A stretch of 17,042 nt of DNA from Candidatus Latescibacteria bacterium 4484_181 (GTDB lineage Bacteria > Latescibacterota > MVCY01): positions 1-17,042 of the forward strand of contig MVCY01000023.1 in NCBI GenBank assembly GCA_002049985.1, in the 5' to 3' direction. The notes below the pieces were generated by a model. That model searched no databases. It saw only the letters and a program-made list of their open reading frames with translations, and was not told the DNA's origin. Within the stretch, counting starts at the first letter, position 1; each line of letters starts with the position of its first letter. A program made the translations under genes and the position numbers. Positions 1-7,559 of the stretch are shown one piece after another.

Positions 1-2
1 TA

Positions 3-62
3 GGTCAAGTTTTTGAACGCATTCTACCCGAAATGGAAGATATCGCTGTAACAACTTCTTAA
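3..62 (+). CDS. Possible C-terminal end of a truncated upstream CDS
   Basis: An open frame enters from the left edge and reads GQVFERILPEMEDIAVTTS before a TAA stop at 60-62. The composition looks like a normal protein C-terminus, but only 19 residues are visible, so neither family nor function can be given. If real, it converges on the minus-strand aminotransferase that ends at 166. No intrinsic terminator is evident between the two. Confidence 0.35.
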   Translation, partial: GQVFERILPEMEDIAVTTS

Positions 63-137
63 ACAGAAAGAATTTGATTTTGCTCCCTCCATTTTTCATT
101 TTGAAATGCGAAACGAGGTTTCATCCGCAGGGAATCT

Positions 138-165
138 CTGGAAGTTGCCGTCGACGGCTTTCCAG
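138..165 (-). other. Hairpin directly after the aminotransferase stop codon
   Basis: CTGGAA (138-143) and TTCCAG (160-165) flank the perfect palindrome GCCGTCGACGGC (147-158), giving a stem immediately downstream of the aminotransferase stop (166-168). It could mark the 3' end of the paaK-aminotransferase transcript. There is no T-run on the minus strand, so it is not a classical intrinsic terminator. Confidence 0.4.
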
Positions 166-1383
166 CTAATCTTCTGTCAGTGCCTCTTTCACAGCTTCTC
201 CCAGTCTTCTTATCCCCTCTTCGATCATATCTTCGGGCTCGTGGGAGAATGAGAGTCTGAGCGTATTTTTTATGCTTTCATCTGGATAAAAGGGCTGTCC
301 GATCACATAGGCCACATTTTTCTCCACCGCCTTAGGGAAAAGCTCCGAGGCGTCTAACTTCTCTGGCAGGGTCACCCAGATGTAGAATCCCCCTTTGGGA
401 GCCGTCCAGCAGACGCCTTCAGGCATATATGTTTCTAAGGCAGCCAGCATAGCGTCTCGGCGTAGGCGGTAAGTCTCCCGCAGCTCACCGATATGCTGGT
501 TCAGATAACCATCTTCGGCCAATCTTACAACCAGGGCCTGAATCAGTGGGTTGGGGCACACATCAACCACCTGGCGGGCGATCTCGAACTTCTCGATCAA
601 CTCTTTGGGGCCGGCTGCCCATCCCAGGCGAATCCCAGGAGAGATGATCTTGGAGAAAGAGCCAGCGTAGATGACTCTCTGCTGCTTGTCCAAGGATTTA
701 ATAGGCAGAATCTCCTGCTGGCCTAGCTCGAACCAGAGATCGCCGTAGGCATCGTCCTCTAAGATGAGAAAGTCAAACTCATCGGCTATTTTCAGAAGCT
801 TGCGCCGTTTTTCTTGGGACATAATGGCACCGGTGGGGTTGTGAAAATTGGGAATGGTGTAGAGGTACTTTGGAGAGGCTGCCTCTGCCTGAAGATTTTT
901 TAGCACCTTTATCAAGCTTTCCAATCTTACGCCTGACTGCTCCATAGGCAGGCCGGCCAACCGAGCTTGGTAGTTCCGGAAGGCCCCTAAGGCGCCGATA
1001 AAGCTGGGAGATTCCACCAGGACAGTATCTCCAGGGTCTACAAGGACTCTGGCGCAGAGATCCATAGCCTGTTGTGCCCCAGCAGTTATCAGAATCTCCT
1101 CCGGTTCTGTCTCTATCCCCCTCTGGTGCATCCTTTTCTGTATTATCTGGATGAGCCTTGTGTCTCCTCGAGCAGAGCCGTATTGGAGAAGGGTCTTGCC
1201 ATCTTGGCGAAGCAGACTGTGGAGAACCTCGGCTGCCTCCTCTGAAGGGAACGACTGGGGATCAGGCAGACCCCCAGCAAAGGAGATTACCCCTGGTTTC
1301 ATAGACATTTTGAACAGCCGCCGGATCTCAGAGCCTTTCATCCCCAAGACCCGCCTGGCAAATCTCTCCTCTATGCCCTTCAT
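166..1383 (-). CDS. PLP-dependent class I aminotransferase (2-aminoadipate/aromatic aminotransferase type)
   Basis: Cytoplasmic aminotransferase that would move an amino group between an amino acid and a 2-oxo acid. The 405-residue length is normal for the LysN/AroJ/MocR-like fold-type I group. The N-terminus has the typical FAGGLPDPQSFP segment (about 35-46). NFHNPTG (179-185) carries the conserved Asn, EDDAYGD (209-215) carries the Asp that contacts the PLP ring nitrogen, and SFSK supplies the Schiff-base Lys245. Arg376 in LRLSFSH is the likely carboxylate-binding Arg. Its ATG overlaps the stop of paaK copy 1 (ATGA, 4 bp) and AGGAG lies 8 nt upstream, so the two are translationally coupled. 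Pairing with PaaK suggests an aromatic amino acid substrate such as phenylalanine, which is inference. Substrates such as 2-aminoadipate or branched-chain amino acids remain possible. Confidence 0.93.
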   Translation of the reverse strand: MKGIEERFARRVLGMKGSEIRRLFKMSMKPGVISFAGGLPDPQSFPSEEAAEVLHSLLRQDGKTLLQYGSARGDTRLIQIIQKRMHQRGIETEPEEILITAGAQQAMDLCARVLVDPGDTVLVESPSFIGALGAFRNYQARLAGLPMEQSGVRLESLIKVLKNLQAEAASPKYLYTIPNFHNPTGAIMSQEKRRKLLKIADEFDFLILEDDAYGDLWFELGQQEILPIKSLDKQQRVIYAGSFSKIISPGIRLGWAAGPKELIEKFEIARQVVDVCPNPLIQALVVRLAEDGYLNQHIGELRETYRLRRDAMLAALETYMPEGVCWTAPKGGFYIWVTLPEKLDASELFPKAVEKNVAYVIGQPFYPDESIKNTLRLSFSHEPEDMIEEGIRRLGEAVKEALTED

Positions 1384-2681
1384 CTCTGTTTTCTCCTATC
1401 TACTACCCTTTGGGTTTTGCCTTGGGTTCTCTCAAGTGTCTTTGGTTCCACCAACTTTATCCTGGCGGAGATACCCAGGGCGCTTTCCATCTTTTCTTCC
1501 ACCTTCTCTTTAAACGAGCGCAGCCTCTTCATCTCATCGAAGAAGAAGCCCTCTTTCACCTCTACCAATATTTCCAATTCGTCCAGAGCGCCTTTGCGGT
1601 CGACAATGATCTGGTAATGGGGGCTGGTGCCTTCGATCTCGGTCAGCACGCTCTCCACCTGGGAGGGGTAGACATTCACTCCCCGCACAATAAGCATATC
1701 GTCAGTTCGGTCTCGAACGCGCTCCATTCTGACGTGGGTCCTCCCACACCGGCAGGGCTCGGGGTTGAGGCGGGTGATGTCGTGGGTACGGTATCTTATC
1801 ATCGGCAATGCCTCTTTGGTGAGGGTGGTAAGTACCAATTCCCCCTGTTCTCCATAGGGCAGGACCTGGCCAGTGTCAGGGTCGATTATCTCGGCTATGA
1901 AATGGTCCTCGGCGATGTGAAGGCCGTCTTTCTCCTGGCACTCTCCTGCTACTCCGGGTCCCATAATCTCGCTGAGGCCGTAGTTATCAGTGGCGCTGAG
2001 GCCGAGTTTCCGTTCTATCTCCTCTCTCATACTCTCCGACCAGGGCTCCCCCCCGAAAAGTCCTACCCTCAGAGCAAGTTGCCCCTTAGTTATCTCCATC
2101 TCTCCCATCACCTCTGCCAGATAGAGGGCATAGCTGGGCGTGCACACCAAGGCTGTGGTGCGGTAGTCCTTCATAATCATAATCTGGCGGCGGCTGTTGC
2201 CTGAAGATGCAGGGATCACTGTGGCTCCCATAGTTTCCGCACCGTGGTGCAGGCCAAATCCACCAGTGAAGAGCCCGTAATTGAAGGCTATCTGAACTAT
2301 ATCCTCCTTGCTTACCCCCCCAGCGGTCATAATTCGAGCTACTACCTCAGCCCAGTGTCTCATATCATTAGCCGAATAGCCCACCACGATTGGCATGCCA
2401 GTTGTACCTGAAGAGGCGTGAATACGGACGATGTCCCGCAGAGGCACGGCAAACATCCCATAGGGGTAGTTATCCCTCAAATTCTCCTTAGTGGTGAAGG
2501 GAATATGCGCCAGGTCGGCAACAGATCTGATCTTCTCGGGGATGATTCTGTTTTGTTCAAAAATTTGCTGGTAGAAGGGGACATTCTTATAGGCCCGATT
2601 TAGGGTGGATTGAAGCCGCTCAATCTGAATCTGCTCCAACTGCTTGCGCGGCAGGCACTCCATCTGCTTATTCCAGATCAC
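1380..2681 (-). CDS. paaK: Phenylacetate-CoA ligase family protein (copy 1)
   Basis: Adenylate-forming ligase that activates an aryl acid, classically phenylacetate, with ATP and CoA to the CoA thioester in the cytoplasm. The 433 residues match the usual PaaK length. The phosphate-binding loop is SSGTTG (90-95), followed by NYGLSEIMGPG, the adenylation core RYRTHD, a Cys-rich CRCGRTH segment, the hinge RTDDMLIVRG and a C-terminal GKTQRV carrying the likely catalytic Lys. The start is GTG (2679-2681), with GGGAGG about 9 nt upstream. The downstream aminotransferase overlaps by 4 bp, so this is a two-gene operon. RYRTHD differs from RYRTGD in the other copy, which may reflect substrate preference. 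A relative active on indoleacetate, benzoate-like or other aryl acids cannot be excluded. Confidence 0.93.
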   Translation of the reverse strand: MIWNKQMECLPRKQLEQIQIERLQSTLNRAYKNVPFYQQIFEQNRIIPEKIRSVADLAHIPFTTKENLRDNYPYGMFAVPLRDIVRIHASSGTTGMPIVVGYSANDMRHWAEVVARIMTAGGVSKEDIVQIAFNYGLFTGGFGLHHGAETMGATVIPASSGNSRRQIMIMKDYRTTALVCTPSYALYLAEVMGEMEITKGQLALRVGLFGGEPWSESMREEIERKLGLSATDNYGLSEIMGPGVAGECQEKDGLHIAEDHFIAEIIDPDTGQVLPYGEQGELVLTTLTKEALPMIRYRTHDITRLNPEPCRCGRTHVRMERVRDRTDDMLIVRGVNVYPSQVESVLTEIEGTSPHYQIIVDRKGALDELEILVEVKEGFFFDEMKRLRSFKEKVEEKMESALGISARIKLVEPKTLERTQGKTQRVVDRRKQR

Positions 2682-2979
2682 CGTAGGACACCTCCCAACC
2701 GTTTATGTAGACAGATGCAAGTGTTGATGCAGGCGGACAAAAACAGACAACAACCAGTTATGCACCGAGATTCGTGGAAAACTCCTCTGAAGGTTTTTCT
2801 ATCTCTTGTATAGATTCTGCTGAAAAACGGCAATTTCGCAGAAAACGTGCTCTACTCCACCTTGAAAAACAGGTTGCAGAAGGCGTCTCCAGGCGCCGAT
2901 GGAATCTGGCTCTGAAGAGCCCTCCCACAGAAATAGATATCTGAAGTGAGCCCGCAGCACTGGCAACAACTCCATTTTA

Positions 2980-2998
2980 CTTTTCTTTACAAGAAAAG
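2980..2998. repeat. Short hairpin inside the gene-free region
   Basis: CTTTTCT (2980-2986) and AGAAAAG (2992-2998) form a 7-bp stem with a 5-nt loop. The stem is A/T rich and sits just left of the GCGCTTTCCG inverted repeat. Its role is unknown. Confidence 0.5.
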
Positions 2999-3012
2999 GG
3001 ACCAAAAGAAGC

Positions 3013-3119
3013 GCGCTTTCCGTAGGCGTAGCGAAGAAGTAGGGTCCAATCGCTGTGCCTATAAGCCCTGCAGGCAGCAGAGGGCGGCTTTGGTTCTGTT
3101 GGCCGCTGACGGAAAGCGC
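3013..3119. repeat. 10-bp inverted repeat enclosing about 87 bp
   Basis: GCGCTTTCCG at 3013-3022 is perfectly inverted as CGGAAAGCGC at 3110-3119. The interior is GC rich and includes GCGTAGCGAAG (3026-3036). The arrangement resembles a small structured repeat or a miniature mobile element remnant. No target duplication was identified. Confidence 0.5.
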
Positions 3120-3155
3120 AACCTCCCCCCACCTCCGATACATCGCTTCTTATCT

Positions 3156-3169
3156 GTCCCGATAGGGAC
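3156..3169. repeat. GTCCC/GGGAC hairpin
   Basis: GTCCC (3156-3160), the loop GATA and GGGAC (3165-3169) form a short stem followed by GAAAG. Only a single copy is seen in the window. Confidence 0.45.
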
Positions 3170-3420
3170 GAAAGTTTGTACGGAACAAAACTGGCCATTT
3201 ATTCGGAGTGCCTTTAGTGACGATATGCCTTTCTTGGTTTTCATAAGTTTTCCGAATCTGGGATGATAGTTTTCTGCGGTTTTGCGTCAGTCAATGCACG
3301 TACCAATTTGTGAGATCGCTTTTCAGGGTCTCTCTCTGAGGTAGCAATTCTCTATTTCTATGAGGCCTAAACTCCAAGTCCCGAGTTCCAGGCAAAATGA
3401 GAGGGTTCAGCTCCAATTTT

Positions 3421-4800
3421 TCACTGCTGAGAAATCTCTTCCCCAGGCTGAAGCACTACATAGTCAGAATCTGCTGGGGAGTTGAGCATTGCCAGGCGCT
3501 CTTCTTTTATCCGGCTGAACTGGCTGAGATATTTAGGGTGTACCGATGAGGCGGAGGGTAGTTTCATCTTTAAGAAATTTATCTTTTTCCCGTTCCTGCT
3601 TATGGCGAAATAGAGATGGGGTCCGGTAGACAGGCCAGTGGAGCCCACATAGGCGATAACCTCTCCCTGTCGGACCTTTACCCCAGGTTTAATTCCCTTT
3701 GCAAAGCGGGAGAGATGGCAGTATGTGCTGGTGTAGCCGTTGGGATGGCGAAGTTTAAGAAACCTTCCGCCGTCGCGGTTCCATCCCTTCTTGATTACCA
3801 CTCCGTCACCGATTGCAGACACAGGTGTACCTATAGGGGCGGCGTAGTCAATGCCCAGATGGGGGCGCCATATCCGCAGAATGGGGTGCAGTCGCCGATA
3901 GGAGAAGTGGGAGCTGATGCGTCGGTATTTAAGTGGAGCCCGCAGAAAGGCCTTTCGCAAAGACTTCCCCTCAAGGGTGTAGTAATCACAATGTCCAGAA
4001 GGGTCGCAGAAGAAGATGGCGGTGTGCTCCCCCGTCAATTTCCCATCGTATTGAGCAGCCAATATCCGTTTAGGCCGTTTGGCATCGCCTCTGTACTCCT
4101 CCTCCACTACCAGTTTGAATCTGTCGCCTTGGCGAGGTTCGGTGAGAAAGTCGATCTGCCATGCGAAGATATCGGCCAACTGCATTGCCACCTCGGCTGA
4201 ATGTCCCAACTCCAAGACTGCCTCGTAGAGTGAACTGTTAATCTCCCCCTCTATCTTCACCACTCTGGTCTGGTTTTTCTCCTTGGCCGCTTCCAGGCTG
4301 CCCTGGGGAGATAAGTGAACGGAGTAGAGGTCTATTTCATTTGGCTGGTAGATAAATTCGGCAACCCTGCCCTGGCCGTCCAGTGCCAGTTGGTATCTGC
4401 TTCCCGCCGGGCATTTTCGGAGGTCAAACAACGGCTTCAGCGCCTTTTGAAGCTTGAACACCTCTTCAGGGCCAACTCCCTGCCCAACCAGGCAGAGATA
4501 GAGCGAGCTTCCTCTGGGAAGGACTCCTTTTAACCATTTAAGAGATTTATCCTCAGGGTAGTCTTCCTTGACGGCCGAAGGGGCATCAGATGGTGTTTGC
4601 TGAGGTTGGTTGACCACTTGAGGGGAGTTACCAGGTTTTACACTGTTTCGGCCGCCAAACCACCCTGCTAACAGAGCTGCCGCCAGTATGCCTAATACTA
4701 TTCCCAAAGAGGGGATGTGTCTCAGAAAGTTCCTGGGGTTTGCCCGGGCCTCTGAGGGTTGCTGCTCTTCTTCATTTTCTGTTCTGGGGGTTAGGTCCAT
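3421..4800 (-). CDS. Membrane-anchored M23-family peptidase-like protein (LytM/MepM type)
   Basis: Predicted envelope protein of the peptidoglycan endopeptidase family, with an N-terminal anchor and a periplasmic C-terminus. The chosen ATG (4798-4800) has AAGGAGGTGG just upstream; a frame extension to 4869 lacks such a site. In the 459-residue product a cytoplasmic tail (1-30) precedes a membrane helix (about 31-50) and a Pro/Gln-rich linker. A central domain of the kind found before M23 domains in MepM/YebA-like proteins spans about 90-290. The LytM domain covers about 300-410. His314 and Asp318 of HLGIDYAAP and His362 of YCHLSRF are present. The last motif reads GPHLYF instead of the usual GPHLHF, so the expected second zinc ligand is Tyr397. 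It may be an altered enzyme or a regulatory, EnvC/NlpD-like protein. It is separated from the liv genes by 172 bp. Confidence 0.88.
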   Translation of the reverse strand: MDLTPRTENEEEQQPSEARANPRNFLRHIPSLGIVLGILAAALLAGWFGGRNSVKPGNSPQVVNQPQQTPSDAPSAVKEDYPEDKSLKWLKGVLPRGSSLYLCLVGQGVGPEEVFKLQKALKPLFDLRKCPAGSRYQLALDGQGRVAEFIYQPNEIDLYSVHLSPQGSLEAAKEKNQTRVVKIEGEINSSLYEAVLELGHSAEVAMQLADIFAWQIDFLTEPRQGDRFKLVVEEEYRGDAKRPKRILAAQYDGKLTGEHTAIFFCDPSGHCDYYTLEGKSLRKAFLRAPLKYRRISSHFSYRRLHPILRIWRPHLGIDYAAPIGTPVSAIGDGVVIKKGWNRDGGRFLKLRHPNGYTSTYCHLSRFAKGIKPGVKVRQGEVIAYVGSTGLSTGPHLYFAISRNGKKINFLKMKLPSASSVHPKYLSQFSRIKEERLAMLNSPADSDYVVLQPGEEISQQ

Positions 4801-4878
4801 TACCACCTCCTTTTTCAAGCTCAATCTATGTAGAGGACTTTGCTCAACTCGTTGATCAGTGAGTGGCAATTGAATTCA

Positions 4879-4907
4879 CCAATGACCAATGAGTAATGAC
4901 TCAATGA
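4879..4907. repeat. CCAATGA-type heptamer repeats (four units)
   Basis: CCAATGA, CCAATGA, GTAATGA, one spacer base, then TCAATGA follow each other in the gap between the M23 gene and livF. Related units occur at the starts of livM and of the amidohydrolase. They look like intergenic short tandem heptamer repeats. Confidence 0.6.
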
Positions 4908-4972
4908 TAACCAGGAAGGAATTGACATAAGTTTAAGATTTATGTGGTTAGGAAGAAACATGAGCTGGCTTC

Positions 4973-5710
4973 TTATTCTTCCAGGAACCCTTTTCTCCCT
5001 TTACCCAGATAGGCCCGTTTCACCTCTCGATTCTGCAGCAGCTCTGAGGTCTCTCCTTCGAGGATGATTTTGCCAGTTTCCAAGACATAGCCTCTGTCGG
5101 CCAAGGAAAGGGCCATTTTGGCGTTCTGTTCCACCAACAGGATGGTGGTGCCTGACTCTCTTAAGTCTCGAATAATCTGAAGTATCTCTTTGGCTACAAT
5201 GGGGGCCAGTCCCATTGAGGGCTCATCCAAAAGAAGCAGTTTGGGCTTTGACATCAGAGCTCTTCCTATGACCAGCATCTGCTGTTCGCCTCCGCTGAGG
5301 GTTCCGGCCGGTTGAGACCTCCTTTCCTTCAGCACAGGGAAGAGTTGAAAGATCCGTTCTATCTCTCGGGAAATCTGCCGACGTCTTTCTCTCCGGAATC
5401 GCTGGTAGGCTCCCAGTTCTAAGTTCTCTAACACTGTCAGTGGGGTGAATATCTGCCTCCCCTCTGGTACCTGTGATATCCCCAGTGAGACGATCTCCTC
5501 TGGTGAACGCCCGATTAGAGAGACACCATCCAGGGTGATCTCCCCCTTCGCCAAGGGCACAAGTCCGGAGATGGCATGCAGCAAGGTGGACTTACCTGCC
5601 CCATTGGCCCCTATCAGACAGACGATCTCTTCTGGCAGCACGTGCAGAGAGACCCCTTTGAGGGCCTGAATGGCCCCGTAATAAGCCTCCAGATTTCTTA
5701 TCGTAAGCAC
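4973..5710 (-). CDS. livF: Branched-chain/aromatic amino acid ABC transporter ATPase LivF
   Basis: ATP-hydrolysing subunit of a HAAT-type (Liv) importer on the inner face of the cytoplasmic membrane, working as a heterodimer with LivG. The 245-residue length is typical. Walker A is GANGAGKST with Lys40, the signature is LSGGEQQ, Walker B is LLLLDEPSMGLAP, and the switch His is replaced by LVEQNA as is usual for LivF. The start is GTG (5708-5710), sharing one base with the TAG stop of livG, which indicates tight translational coupling. It is the last gene of the livHMGF group. The substrate could be Leu/Ile/Val, Phe or an aromatic acid; ATPases do not reveal this. Confidence 0.95.
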   Translation of the reverse strand: MLTIRNLEAYYGAIQALKGVSLHVLPEEIVCLIGANGAGKSTLLHAISGLVPLAKGEITLDGVSLIGRSPEEIVSLGISQVPEGRQIFTPLTVLENLELGAYQRFRRERRRQISREIERIFQLFPVLKERRSQPAGTLSGGEQQMLVIGRALMSKPKLLLLDEPSMGLAPIVAKEILQIIRDLRESGTTILLVEQNAKMALSLADRGYVLETGKIILEGETSELLQNREVKRAYLGKGRKGFLEE

Positions 5711-6480
5711 TATCTTCCTTTGAAATCCTCTCCTAAATAGGCTTTAATGACCTCTTGGTTGTCTTGAATCTCTGCTGGTTTGCCTTCAGCGATCTTCTTG
5801 CCGTAGTTTATCACCAGGATTTCCTCGGAGATGTCCATTACCAGTTCCATATCGTGCTCCACCAGAAGGACAGTAAGTCCCATCTGGCGGATTTTCAGGA
5901 TGAGTTTTCCCAATTGGACGGTCTCATGGCTATTAAGTCCCGCAGCGGGTTCATCTAAAAGGATCATCCGGGGTTCGGCTGCCAGGGCCCGGGCGATCTC
6001 CAATGTTCTCTGCTGGGCAAAGGGAAGGCTGAAAGCGGGGCGTTGACTCTGGTCTGCCAATCCCACCAATGCGAGTTTCTCTAAGGCCACAGCAGCGGTT
6101 TGTTTCTCCTCTCTCCTAAATTTGGGCAGTCGGCAGATGGCAGAGAACAACCCTGAACCCATCCTCTGGTGGCAACCCACCATAACATTCTCCAGCACCG
6201 TCATATTCTCAAACAGCCTCACATTTTGAAATGTCCGTGCCAATCCTAAGGAAGCGATAGTGTGGGTTTTCAGCCCAGTAATGGTTTGGCCGTTGAATCT
6301 GATCAGACCGCTGGTGGGTGGGAGAAGTCCGGTGATCAGGTTGTATACCGTGGTTTTGCCGGCGCCATTGGGGCCGATAATCGATTTAATCTGTCCGGTT
6401 TCCACCGAGAAGCTTAGATTGTCAACGGCCACTACCCCCCCGAAACTCTTCTTTAAATTGACTGCTTCCAGGATTGCCAT
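5710..6480 (-). CDS. livG: Branched-chain/aromatic amino acid ABC transporter ATPase LivG
   Basis: Partner ATPase of LivF, 256 residues from the ATG at 6478-6480. That start is preferred over a longer frame because GAGGAG lies 8 nt upstream, inside the last codons of livM. Walker A is GPNGAGKTT (Lys42), Walker B is MILLDEPAAGLNSHE, followed by LLVEHDME with the switch His. The C-terminal AEGKPAEI and KAYLGE are LivG hallmarks. The signature segment reads LPFAQQRTLEIARAL, where many LivG proteins have LPYGQQ, so an Ala stands in for the signature Gly. This looks like subfamily variation rather than inactivation, because everything else is intact. The stop overlaps the livF start by 1 nt, and the start is 5 nt from the livM stop. 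Confidence 0.95.
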   Translation of the reverse strand: MAILEAVNLKKSFGGVVAVDNLSFSVETGQIKSIIGPNGAGKTTVYNLITGLLPPTSGLIRFNGQTITGLKTHTIASLGLARTFQNVRLFENMTVLENVMVGCHQRMGSGLFSAICRLPKFRREEKQTAAVALEKLALVGLADQSQRPAFSLPFAQQRTLEIARALAAEPRMILLDEPAAGLNSHETVQLGKLILKIRQMGLTVLLVEHDMELVMDISEEILVINYGKKIAEGKPAEIQDNQEVIKAYLGEDFKGR

Positions 6481-6485
6481 AGAAT

Positions 6486-7475
6486 CTACTCCTCGTTGGT
6501 CTGCGAGACTGGGGAGGCTGTCCATCTGCTCTTTAACAGGTCTACAGTTGTTCGGGTCAGCCCCTTGGGCATAAATATCATAACCACCATAAGGAGCAGT
6601 CCATAGATCACTATGTCATAGTCCTCGGCCACCCTGAGGCATTCAGGCAGTATGGTGAGGAAGGCGGCTCCGAGGACAGAACCCCAAATGCTGGCCATTC
6701 CTCCCACCACTACCATGGTTACCAGCTCTATTGAGAACTTGAATCCGAAGGTGGATGGGCCAATGAATCCCATAAAGTGGGCGTAGAGGAATCCAGCCAG
6801 ACCGGCGTAGGCAGCGCTGAGGGCAAAGACCTGAAGCTTGTACCTGGCGGTGTCCACCCCTAAGGTGCGAGCAGCGGTTTCACTGCCCTCCACTGCCCGC
6901 AGTGCCCGCCCTATACGAGAGTTGACAATGTTGCGGGAAAGCATTAGAACCCCTACTGCCATCGTCCAGACCAGAAAATAGTACTTCAAATCGGTATCCA
7001 GCTTGAATCTTCCTATGGAGATACCAGGGATTCCCATCAGGCCTGAGGAGTCACCGGTAAGCCAACTGAGTTGTCGCAGCACAATGTAGACCACCATTCC
7101 GAAGCCTAAGGTGGCCATAGCTAGGTAATGACCCTTCAGTCTCAGGGTGGGAAGGCCGATGAGATAGGCCACAGAAGCGGTCAAAGCCACCGCTGCTGGC
7201 AGGGCCAGCCAGGGAGAGCAACCGTACTTTGCTGTGAGAAGGCCTGAACAGTAAGCCCCTATGCCGTAGAAGGCTGCATGCCCTAAGGATATCTGCCCCG
7301 CATATCCCATCAACAGGTTTAACCCCACTACAATGATGGTGTTGATACCCACAAAGACCATCACATTTATGTAGTAAGGGTTGTTTACTGTCAGAAGGGG
7401 GAAAAGGGCCAGACAGAGGATAAATATGGCTATCCCCCAGCGGCCGGAGGGTAGCTTTCTTAGGTTTTTGGCCAT
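6486..7475 (-). CDS. livM: Branched-chain/aromatic amino acid ABC transporter permease LivM
   Basis: Inner-membrane permease that forms the substrate channel with LivH. The 329 residues hold many hydrophobic helices. The family motif GLNLLMGYAGQISLGHAAFYGIGAY lies after the first helices (about 53-77), and the coupling region ALRAVEGSETAARTLGVDTARYKLQVFALSAAYAGLAG is clear, as is GGMASIWGSVLGAAFL near the C-terminus. The ATG at 7473-7475 gives the usual N-terminus but has no recognisable Shine-Dalgarno sequence. Its start lies inside a CCAATGA-like heptamer repeat that fills part of the 84-bp gap after livH. Confidence 0.95.
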   Translation of the reverse strand: MAKNLRKLPSGRWGIAIFILCLALFPLLTVNNPYYINVMVFVGINTIIVVGLNLLMGYAGQISLGHAAFYGIGAYCSGLLTAKYGCSPWLALPAAVALTASVAYLIGLPTLRLKGHYLAMATLGFGMVVYIVLRQLSWLTGDSSGLMGIPGISIGRFKLDTDLKYYFLVWTMAVGVLMLSRNIVNSRIGRALRAVEGSETAARTLGVDTARYKLQVFALSAAYAGLAGFLYAHFMGFIGPSTFGFKFSIELVTMVVVGGMASIWGSVLGAAFLTILPECLRVAEDYDIVIYGLLLMVVMIFMPKGLTRTTVDLLKSRWTASPVSQTNEE

Positions 7476-7559
7476 TGGTTATTGGTCATTACTCTGTTCG
7501 AGGCAATCCTGAAATGGCAGTTTGCCACTTAGCGCTTCCTGGTCAGCGGTCGTTGTCTC

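Larger units (their letters stand above)
2682..3420. other. 739-bp gene-free region with inverted repeats
   Basis: No convincing gene is present; the small overlapping frames on both strands match no family I recognise and lack clear ribosome sites. Structured pieces are visible. CTTTTCT/AGAAAAG form a hairpin at 2980-2998. GCGCTTTCCG (3013-3022) is inverted as CGGAAAGCGC (3110-3119). GTCCC-GATA-GGGAC forms a hairpin at 3156-3169. About 2970-3200 looks like a degenerate non-coding repetitive element. The right part (3200-3420) should hold the end of the M23 transcript, and the left part should hold the promoter of paaK copy 1, but I cannot place either precisely. Confidence 0.5.

Noticed and set aside
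1410..2204. 264-residue plus-strand open frame
   Set aside because: It lies fully antisense to paaK copy 1, whose motifs are unmistakable, and shows no recognisable domain.
2799..3143. 114-residue minus-strand frame in the gene-free region
   Set aside because: It spans the inverted repeats, overlaps other frames there, and has no recognised family or clear ribosome site.
3156..3169. GTCCC/GGGAC palindrome as a CRISPR repeat
   Set aside because: Only one copy is present, with no regular spacers and no cas genes.
3616..4200. 194-residue plus-strand frame
   Set aside because: Antisense to the M23 gene, which has a clear domain and a strong ribosome site.
4801..4869. N-terminal extension of the M23 protein
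   Set aside because: The ATG at 4800 has a near-perfect Shine-Dalgarno sequence, and the extension lacks one and looks non-coding.
4922..4951. TTGACA box on the plus strand
   Set aside because: No good -10 at proper spacing, and no plus-strand gene follows.
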